NCBI GenBank assembly: GCA_002197995.1
Contig: NGZR01000016.1
Location: forward strand, 1-45,375
Direction of reading: 5' to 3'
Length of the DNA stretch: 45,375 nt
From: Gaeumannomyces sp. JS-464
Taxonomy: Eukaryota; Ascomycota; Sordariomycetes; Magnaporthales; Magnaporthaceae
The stretch's first letter is position 1. Every line of letters starts with the position of its first letter. The translations under genes were made by a program, and so were the position numbers. The notes beneath the pieces were generated by a model. It was not told the DNA's origin. It saw only the letters and a program-made list of their open reading frames with translations, and did no database searches. This document shows positions 1-9,100 of the stretch, one piece after another.

Positions 1-188
1 GTGTGTGTGTGTCGTGTACGTGCGTGCAGCAAAGCAGTGCGTGTAGCAACAGGTAAGTCAAGGTGTACCGTAGACGTAAGTGTCAGTAGTGTGTGTGTAG
101 TGTGTGTAGAAAAAAGAAGTAGTGGTACGGTAAGTAGTACGCAGCACGTAAAGTCAAGGTGCAAAAAGTAAGTAAGTAAGTGTAGTAA
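1..188 (-). other. 3' flank of atp6, left edge
   Basis: AT-rich sequence after the atp6 stop, with a small hairpin GCACTTGATTTAGTGC and a CTGCAGCAAAGCATGC segment. It is the partner of ~39,610-39,800. No gene is seen. Confidence 0.5.
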
Positions 189-3100
189 GTGTAAGTGGTA
201 AAGTCCAGACCAGTCCGTGTGTAGTAACCACAAGCGTAAACAACAAAACGTGTGAGCGTGTGTAGTAAAGGCAAGTCCCAAGGTGTCCAGGCCCGAAAAG
301 CAAGTAAGTAAAGTGAGTAGAGGGTACCAAACCCAAGAAAAAAAAACGTAGTACCACGTGTGGTCAGTGTAGTGGTGTAGTAAGGTAAACCGGCGTAAAA
401 GTAGTGTAAGGTAACAGTGGTGGTCCAGAGTAAGTCGGTCCACAAAGTGTGTAGTCCCGTAAAGTGTGTCGGTGTAGGTAGTGTACAGGTCGTGTGGTGT
501 GTACGTAACGTGTAAAGTAAAGTAGTGTACCGTGTAAAAGGGTGTGTAGGTGTCGTAGTGTAGTCGTGTGTGTAGTAGTACAAGTGAAAGTACGTAGCGT
601 GTGGTCGTCAGTGCAAAGTAAGTAGTAGTGTAACGTAGTCGTAGTGTGGTGCGTAGAGTAGTGTGTAAAAGGGTACGGTACCGTCGTAAAAGGAGGTAAG
701 TACGGTGTCGTGTAGGTGTAAAGTAAAGAGAAAGTACGTAGACGTGAGGGTAGTACCCAAAGCGTGTGTACCGTGCGTAAACGTAACCGAAGAAGTGTGT
801 AAGTAACGTGTCAGTGTAGGTAGTGAACAGTGTAGGTAACGTGTCGTAGTAGCGTGTGTACAGGTAGTGTGGTGTGTAACGTGAAGTCGTAAGTGTGGGT
901 AAGTAGTGTGGTACCCGTGTGTAAGTGGGTACCAACGTGGTCCAGTGTGGTAGAGTGTCGTGACGTCAGTGTAGTGTGTGTGTGTAAAGTAAGTGTGTGA
1001 AAGGTCGGTCGTAGAAGAGTAGTGTCCAAAAAGTGTGACAGTGCGGCGTGTGTCAGTGTGAAGAGAAGTGTGTGTGTGGGTAAGTGTCCGTGAGTACACG
1101 TGGTGTAGGTGTAAGTACGACAGCCGTGGTCGTCAAAGTGTAGGTGTAGACAGAGGGTAGAGTGAGGAAGTCGTAAGCGTAAAGTAGCGTGTACGTAAGT
1201 CAGTAGTAACCGTGTGTACAGTGGGTAGTGTAGTAAGTGTAAGTACCGTCGTGTAACAGGTAGGTCAGTAGTGAACAGTCGTAAAACAGAGCAGCCGTGG
1301 TAGTCAGTAGAAGAAAAGTGTGTCGTGTGTCGTGTGTCGTGGTGTCGAGAGTGTAGAAAGAAGTGTAGTCGGCACGTCGTAAAGTGGAGTGTAGTGTGTG
1401 TGTAACCAGTACCGTGTCGTAAGTGTGAGTCGTGTAGAGTAAGTGTGTCGCCCGTAACAGTAGCCGTCGTCGTGTGTGTAAACGTGTAAGGAAGTGTCGT
1501 GTCGTGAGTGTCAGTGTCCGTGTGTGTAGAGTGCAAGTACGTCAGTAAGTGTGTAAGAGAGGAGTGTCACGTAGTGTGTGTGGTAGTCCGTAAAGTGTGT
1601 GTGCGCAAGCGTACAGCGTAGTGTGTGTGTAAGTAGTAGTGTGGTAGTGTCAGGGGTGTGTAACGTGTAGTCGTAGTAGTAGAAGTGTGCGTCGTCGTGG
1701 CCAAGTAAGTAGTGTGAAGGTGTGGGCAAGTAGTGTCGTAAAAGTGTGTCGTAAGTCGTAAAGTCCGTACAGTAACCAGTAGTGTGTAAAAGGTGCCGTG
1801 TACAGTAGTAAGAGAGTGCACCGTCGTCGTGTACGTACGTAGACAAAGTAGCGTAGTGAGTGTAAAGGTACCGGTCGTAAAGTCGTAGTCAGTGTCGTCG
1901 TACGTAACGTAGTAGTAACGTAAGTGTAAGTAGTGTGTACCGTCGTACGTGTCGTCGTACGTGTGGTAACGCGTGTGTGTAAAGTAGTAAAGTGCACCGC
2001 GAGGTCAGTAGTGTCGTGTAAACCGTGTGTGTGTGAGTAGTGGCAGCGTGTGGTGAAACGTCCGTAGTGTCCGTGTCCGCCGCGTGTGTGGTGTAGTGGA
2101 AGGAGTAGTACGGGTAGTGTGTCAGTGTGGTGTAGTGTAAGGTCGTAAAACGTCGTGTAGGGAGTGGTCCCACGTAGTCGTACACGTCAGTGTGTCGAGT
2201 GTGTCAGTGTGACGTCGTGAAAGAAAGTAGTGTGTGTCCGTAACGTGTGGCGTGAGGGTAAGTGTAAGGCGTGTGTGGTGTGTCGTGTCACGTAGTGGTG
2301 GTGTGTACCAGTAAGTGTGTGGGTGTAGTGTCACACCGTGTCGTGTCGCAAGACGTAAGGTAAGTGTGTGTGTAGGTCGTCGTGTCAGAAAAGTGTGTAC
2401 GCCCGTGTGTAGAGTGAGGTGTACGTCAGTGTGTAAGCCGTGGCGTGTCCGTCAGAAGTGAGCAGTAGTCCAAGGTCGTGTGAACCGTGCGTGGTAGGTA
2501 AGGTAGTAGTGTAGTAGTGTGTAGGGTGTGTGTAAGTAAAGTCAAGAGTAAGTAGTGTGGTGTCGTCGTACGTGTAGTGTGGTGTGTGTCGTGCCGGTAC
2601 AGGTAGTGTCGTAAGTAGTGTGTCGAGTGTGTGTAAAGGCGTGTGTAAACCAGTAGTGTGTGTAGTAAGTAGCACCAGTAGAGTGTAGGCGTGTGTGTAC
2701 CCGTGTGTAAGTAAGTGTCGTAAGGAAGTAGTGTACCAAAACGTAGTAGGTACGTGTCGTAAACCGTAGTCGTGGTAAGAGTGTGTACACGTACGTACCG
2801 ACAGTAGCGTGGTGTACCAGTGTCACGTGTGTAGTGTAACGTCAACGAGTAAACGTCCGGCGTGTGTAGTGTGTGTAGTGTAGTCGTGTGTAAAGTAGTA
2901 AGTAAACGTGTGGTCGTGCAAAAGCAGTCGTGAGGTAGTAGTAACAGCAGGAAGTAAGACGTAGTCACGTGTGACGTCAGTGTGTAAGTGTACGTCGTGT
3001 GTAGTGTGTAGAGGTAGAAAAAGGGTCGTACGTGTAGTGTGCGTCAAGTACGAAGAAGAACCGTACAGTAACGTGTGTGTCCGTGAAGAGTGTGTAGTGT

Positions 3101-6100
3101 GTACGTCAACGGGTAAACACCGTGAGTGTGTACCGTGTGTAGTGTCGTGGTGTAGCGAGTCAAGTCCGTGTGTAGTGGTGTCGTGTCAGGAGTGTAGTGT
3201 AGTAAAGTGTAGAACAGGGTGTCAAAGTGTCAGGTAGCGTCCGCACGAAGGTAGAGTAGTAGTGTGTCGTGTAGTAAACCGTGTGTGTCCCGTGAAAAGT
3301 GTGGTAGTAGTGTACGTGTAAAGTGTAGGTGTCAGTGGTAAGCCCGTGTGTCGGTAGTGGTGACAAGTAAAGTGTCAAGTGAAACCGTGTGTGTGGTGTG
3401 TGTGGAGGTAGTAGAGTAGAGTGGTGTGTGTGTAAACGTGTAAGTGTCGTCGTGTCCAGTGGTCAGAAGGAGTAAGGTGTGTAAGTGAAAGAGTAAAGTG
3501 TAGTGTGAGTGTAAGTGTAGTGTAGTGAAAGTAGTCGAAGTCACAAAGTGTGTACCCGTCGCGGTGTAAGTAGTAGTAAGTAGTAGTGTGTGTAGTAGTA
3601 ACGTAGTAAAGGTGTGGTGGTGCAGTACGTACGGTAGCGAACGTGTCGTGTAGCAGGTCAGACGTGTAGTGTGTGTCCGTAGTGTGTGTGTGTGTGTCAG
3701 GTACGTGTCGGTAGTGGAGTGCGTCGTAGCGTGCGTGAGCCAAGTAGAGAGAGGTAGTGGTGTAGTAACGTGTCAGTGTAGGTAGTCGTACAGTGTAGGT
3801 AACCGTCCACGTGTGTCAGTAGAAGTGTGTGTGTGTGGTACGTGAAGGTGTACGTGCGCGTAGCGTGAGTGAAGTGTGTAAAGTCGTACGTAAGTCGTAA
3901 AAAGTAGTAGTCGTACCGTAAAAGTGGGTGTGTACGTCGTGTGTAAGAGTAAAGTAAAGGTGTCGTAGTAGTAGTCGTGTGTGTGGTCGTAGTGTGTAAA
4001 GCCCGAGCAGCAGCGTCGTAAGTGTGCGGTGGGTAAGGTAGGTAGAAGGTAGTGTGTGGTGTGTCCAGTAGTCGTGTGTACCCAAGTGTGTGTAAGTACC
4101 ACGTAGAGTGTGACCCGTGTAGAGTAAGTGTGTGTGTCGTAAAAACGTCGTGAAGAGTGTGTAAAGTGGTCGTGTACGTAGCACAGCAGTACGCAGTAGT
4201 GTCGTCGTAAGTGCAGCGTGTCAGGTAGTGCGTGTCCAGTCCGTGAGTCCGTCGAGAAGGACGTACCAGGAGGTGTGTGTAGTAGTAGTGTAGTACGTCG
4301 TGGAGAAGTAGTACGTGTCAAACAAAGGTGGTGTGTGTGTCGTCGTAGGTCAGTAAGAGTGTAGTCCGCAGTCACAGTAGTGGTCGTAAAAGTAGGTAAA
4401 AGGTAAAGGTGTCGTGGGTAACCAGTAGTGTGTGTAAGTCAGGTGCAACAGTGTAAGTAGGCAGTACGTCGTGTGTCAGTGTGTAGGTAGGTCGAGTGTA
4501 AGTAGTGTGGTAAGTACGTCCAAGTAGTGTCGTACGGTGTGTGTAAAGTCGTACGTGTGTGTCAGAGGTGTGTCGGTGTGTACCGTGTGTGTCAACGTGT
4601 GGAAACGGTGTGTGTGTCACGTGGTGTAGTAGAACCGTGTGGTGCGTGTCGTTGTACGGGGTGTAAGGTGACGGGTGTGGGTGTAACACCGTAGTACCGT
4701 GTCGTGCAGCGTCGTAGGTGTAGTAGAAGGTAGTACACGTGAAAGTCGTCAGTGTAGGTAGTGTGTACAAGTCGTAAAACGTGTGTGTACGGCGTGTGTC
4801 CGCGTAGTCGTGCACGTCAGTGTGTGTAGTCGTGTGTAAGTGTGAGTGTCGTGAAAGAAGTAGAGTGTGTACCGTAAGTCGTAGCGTGAACGGAGTGTAA
4901 AGCGTGTGGGGTGTGTCGTGCACGTGTGCGTGTGTGTGTACCAAAAGTGTAGGGGTGTAGTGTAAGTACCGTGTGTAGTGTAGCGTAAACGTAAGGTAAA
5001 GTGTGTGTGTAGGTGTGTCGTGTCACGTCAACGTGTACGACCGTGTGAGTGAAGTGTGTGTACGTCAGTAGTGTGTCGCGTGTGGGTGTCGTGTCCGAAG
5101 TAAGTACGTGTCCAAGGTCGTGTGAGCCGTGCAGGTAGAAGTGTAAGAGTGTAGTAGTGTCGTGGGTGTGTAAAGTAAAGTCAAGTAGTAAGTAGTGTGG
5201 TGTCGTCGTAGTGTGTACAGCCGTGTCGTCGTGTGTGTGGTACAAGTAGTGTCGTAAGAGTGTGTCGTAAGTGTGGAAGTGTGTGAGGTAACCAGTAGTG
5301 TGTAAGAGTAGCGCGTAGTAGTAGTTCGGCGTGTGTGTACGTGTGTGTGTGGTACGTCGTAACAGAAAGAAAAGAAAAAGTCAGTAAGTAAACGTCGTAA
5401 GGTCGTGTCGACCGTAGAGTGTGTACACGTACGTACCGAGTAGTAGGGTAGTGTACCAGTGTGTACCGTGTAGTGTAACGTCAACGAGTAAAGTACCGTA
5501 CGTGTAGTGTGTGTGTAGTAGTCCGTGTGTAGGTAGTAAGTAGAGTGTGTAGTGTAAAAAAAGCGGTCAGGAGTAAACGTAGTAACAGGAAGTAACGCGT
5601 GCGTGCGTGGTGTACAGCAAGTCGACAGTGTGTCACGTGTGCCGTGTGTAAGTACACCGTGTGTGTGCGTAGAGTGGTGAGGTAACGTGTCGTACGGTGT
5701 GAAGTGTAGTAGTGTACGTCGTGTGAAAGGAGTACCGTGTGTGTAGTGTGAAAAGAGAAAGGGGTGTAGAGTGTGTAAGTGTGGTGTGTGTCGGTAAACA
5801 CAAGTGTGTAGTCCGTCAGTGTGGTGGTACAGACGTAAGTACGTAGTGTGTGTGGTGTATGTGTGTAGTGCGTAAGTCGTGTAGTGTGTCAGTAGTCGTG
5901 TCCACGTAAGTAAGTAGAGTGGACGGTAGTCCGGTGGGGGGTAAGAACGTACCAACAGTAGGTGTGTGTACCAGTGTCAAGTGTGTGGTGTAGGTGTCAC
6001 AGTAGTAAAGTACCGGAGTGTGTACCGTGTGTAAGTAAACGTGTAAGGTAGTAGTGTAGGTGTGTAGTCGTGTGTGGTCCGCGGTCAGTGAAAACAGCGT

Positions 6101-9100
6101 ACAACCCGTGGTAGTGTGGGTGTGTGGTGGTAGAAGGTGTGAAGTACGGTCCGTGTAGTAGTCTGTAGAGTAAGTGCGTAAGTCGTAGTGTAGGTAACGA
6201 AGCGTACGTACGCGTGTAGTAGGTAAAGGTAGGTAGAAAGTGTAGTACCACGTAGGTCGTGGGTGTAGCAGAAGTGTGTGTGGGTAGACGTGCGTCCGTA
6301 AGTCCGAAGGAGTAGCCGTACGTACGTAAAGTCGTACAAAAAACAGGTGGTGTAGGTCGGTGTCACAACGTGTGTAGTCCGTGTGTCGTGTAAAGGGTAG
6401 TAGTAGTAAACGTGTGGTCGTAGAGTGGTGTGTGTACGTGTGTAGTCCGTGTGTCGTGTGAAAGGTGGTGTAGTAAAAAGGTAGTACGTGGTGTAGTGTA
6501 GTGTAGTGTAGTAAGTAGTGTAGTAAGTCAGTAGTAAAGTAAAAAAAAACAGTAAAGAGTAAGTAGTGTGGTAAGTAGTAAGGAAAGGCGTAGTGTGGTG
6601 AGTAGTCGTGTGTAAGTCGTGTAAAGTGTACGTGTGTGTGTCAGTGTCAAGAACCGGGTGTGTCCCGGCGACGTAGAGGTACACCGTGTACGAAAGTCGT
6701 GTCAAAAAGGTGTGTGTGTCGTGGCGAAGCAGTCCCGAAGTGAAGAGTGTGAAGAACCAGTCGTACGTCGTGGTCGTGTGTGTACAAAAGTGTAGTGTAG
6801 TAGTAGTGTACGTGACGTGTAGAGTCCGCGAGTGTACCCAGTGTGTCGTAGTGTACGTAGAAGTAGTGTCGTGACGTGTGTGTACCGTGTACAGTGAGTA
6901 AGTGTACGTGTCAGTCCACGTGTAGTACCGGTGTCGAGGTAGTGGTGTGTGGGTACCAGAAGCGTGTGTAGGGCGTGTCCCCGGAAGTGTGTGGCGTCGT
7001 GTGTGTACACAAGTGTAAAAGTAGAGTGCCGTAAGTCGTGTAGTGTGTGTGTGTAGTGGTGTAGCGTGCGTAAGTCGTGTAAACCGTAAAGAAAGTAGTG
7101 TCGTAGCGTAAGGTAAGAACGACGTGGTACGTCGTGTGGCCGTAGTGTAAAGTGTGTGTAAGTGTGTGTGTGTAAAGTCAGTAGTACCCAGTGTAGTGTA
7201 ACGTAAGTGTGTGTAAGTAGTAGTAGTCGTGTCGTGTGTGTGTCAGTCGTAAAAAGAGTGAGTGTAGGTACGGTGTGTGTGTAAAAGTAGCCCGAAAGAC
7301 GTGTGACGGAGCGTACACCAAGCGTGTGTACCAGCGTAAGGTAAACGAAGAAGTAGTGGTAGGTGTAGTGTGTCAGTGTAGGTAGTGTAGGTGGTCAGGT
7401 AACCGTCGTAGTGTCGTGTGGTGTTGTCGGGTGGTAGTGTGTGTGTGTGAGGGGTCGTGTCGTAGGAGTGTCGTAACGAAGTGTGTGGTAGTACCCGTGT
7501 GTGTAGAGGTGTCAGTGTCCAAGTGTGTGTAACCGAGTGTGTAGTGTAAAAAAGTGCCACAAGTGCCCCGTCGTAGAGTAGTACCCAAAAAGGTGTAGCA
7601 GCGTGTCAGGTAAGTAGAAGAAAGTGTGTAGTGTAGTCGTCACCGTGAAGTCCGTGAGTGTAGGTGTAAGTAAAGAGCCGTGGTGTGGTGAGTAGTGTGT
7701 GTAGGTACCAGAAGAGTGTCCGTCAGGTAGTGTCCAGTGTAGTGTGTGGTGTAAAGCGTACGGAGGAAGACGTGTGGGTAGAGAGTGTGGTAGTAGTGTC
7801 GTGTGGTAAGGAAGTGTAGTGTAAGTAAAGTAGTGTGTAGTGTGTACAGAAACCCGTAGAGTAGTCCCAAGAGTAGTGTCCCGGCGTGTCGTGGTCAGTA
7901 GAAGAAAAGTGTCAAGGTAGTAGTCCCCGTGGTAGTCGTCGTGGTGTAGGTAACGTAGTAACAGAGTGTGTGTCGTGTAAGGTAGTGTACGTGTAGACGC
8001 AGTGTGTGTAGTCGTAGTACGTGTCGTGTGTCGTCAAAGAAGTGTGTTCCGTAAAGCGTGTCCCGTGTGTGTAACGTCACGGTGGTAGACGTCGTGAGTA
8101 CCGTGTCGTAGTCGTGTGTAGAGTGAGTAGTACGTAAGTGTAGGTGTGTGTGTAGCGTGCGTGTCACGTAGTGGTCGTAGTAGTCCGTAAAGGCGAGTCC
8201 GTGCGTACGTGTGTAAGTAGTAGTGTAAGTGTCAGGGGTGTAAAGTAGAGTCAAAAGTAGAAGTGTGTGTCGTCGTCGTGAAGGTAAGTACCGTCAGGAG
8301 AGCAAGTAGTGTCGTAAAAGTGTGTCGTAACCGTAAACCCGGCAGTAACCAGTAGTGTGTAGCAAGTGCCGTAGTAGAGTAAGTCAGTAGTGTCGGTGTG
8401 TAGGGGTAGTGAGTAGTAGTGAGTGTAAAAGTGTAAAAGTAGTGTGGTGTGTAAAGTCGTAAGTAGTGTGTAACGTGTAACGTGTGAACCGTAGTAGTAA
8501 CGTGTGTGTACCGTGAAGTCGTAGTGTGCACCCAACGAGTAAAGTACCGGCGTCGGTCCGTGTGTGTGTCGGTGTAAGTGTAGTGTCGTGTGTCGTCCGT
8601 GTAGTCAGGAGTGTAGGTAGTAAAGTGTAGTAGCCGGGTAAAAACGTGTAGAGTGAGTGGTGGACAGTAAGTGTCGTGTGTGTACAGATAGGTGGTAAAG
8701 GTAACAGGAAGTAGTAAGACCGACGTGTAACGTGGTGGTACCGTGTGTAGCCGTGAGTGCGTGTAAGTGGTAACACGTGTCGTGGAGGTGTAAGGTGTGT
8801 CAGGTAGTGTAAAGTGTAGTGAAGTGTCCACAGTGGAAGTGTAAGTAGGCGTGCGTGTAAGTCGTGTCGGTAGGAGTGTCAGTAGTAGTGGTAAGTAGTA
8901 GTACAGTACAAACAAAGTGTAAGTGGCCAAGACGTAGTACAAAACGTGTGTAAGTGTGAGGTGTGTACGTGTGAGTGTCGTACGTCAAAACCACGTGTGT
9001 CAGTGGCGACGTAGAGGTACACCGTGTACAGGTAAAGTACGTGAAGAACCGGTCACGTCGGTGTGCGTCGTGTGTACAGGTAAGTAGTGTAGTGTGTAAG

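Larger units (their letters stand above)
436..7054 (-). mobile_element. atp6 intron 3 with nested GIY-YIG genes, left arm
   Basis: A very long intron between the short exon 3 and the last exon. Its 5' part shares the core segments of intron 2 (TTCCGGGGAAGCC at ~6,965-6,985; CTCTAGTCGCCGGG at ~6,665-6,680). The rest is almost entirely GIY-YIG and NUMOD coding sequence arranged as two similar units, ~6,110-3,250 and ~3,130-500. No further atp6 exon was found inside. Confidence 0.7.

Noticed and set aside
189..3130. Physarum-type C-insertion RNA editing as the reason for broken frames
   Set aside because: Several breaks could be mended by one added C at ~25-base spacing, but the other arm shows different breaks at the same genes (for example the intact MANPMQTP at ~26,240 against a lost C on the left). 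The breaks are read errors.
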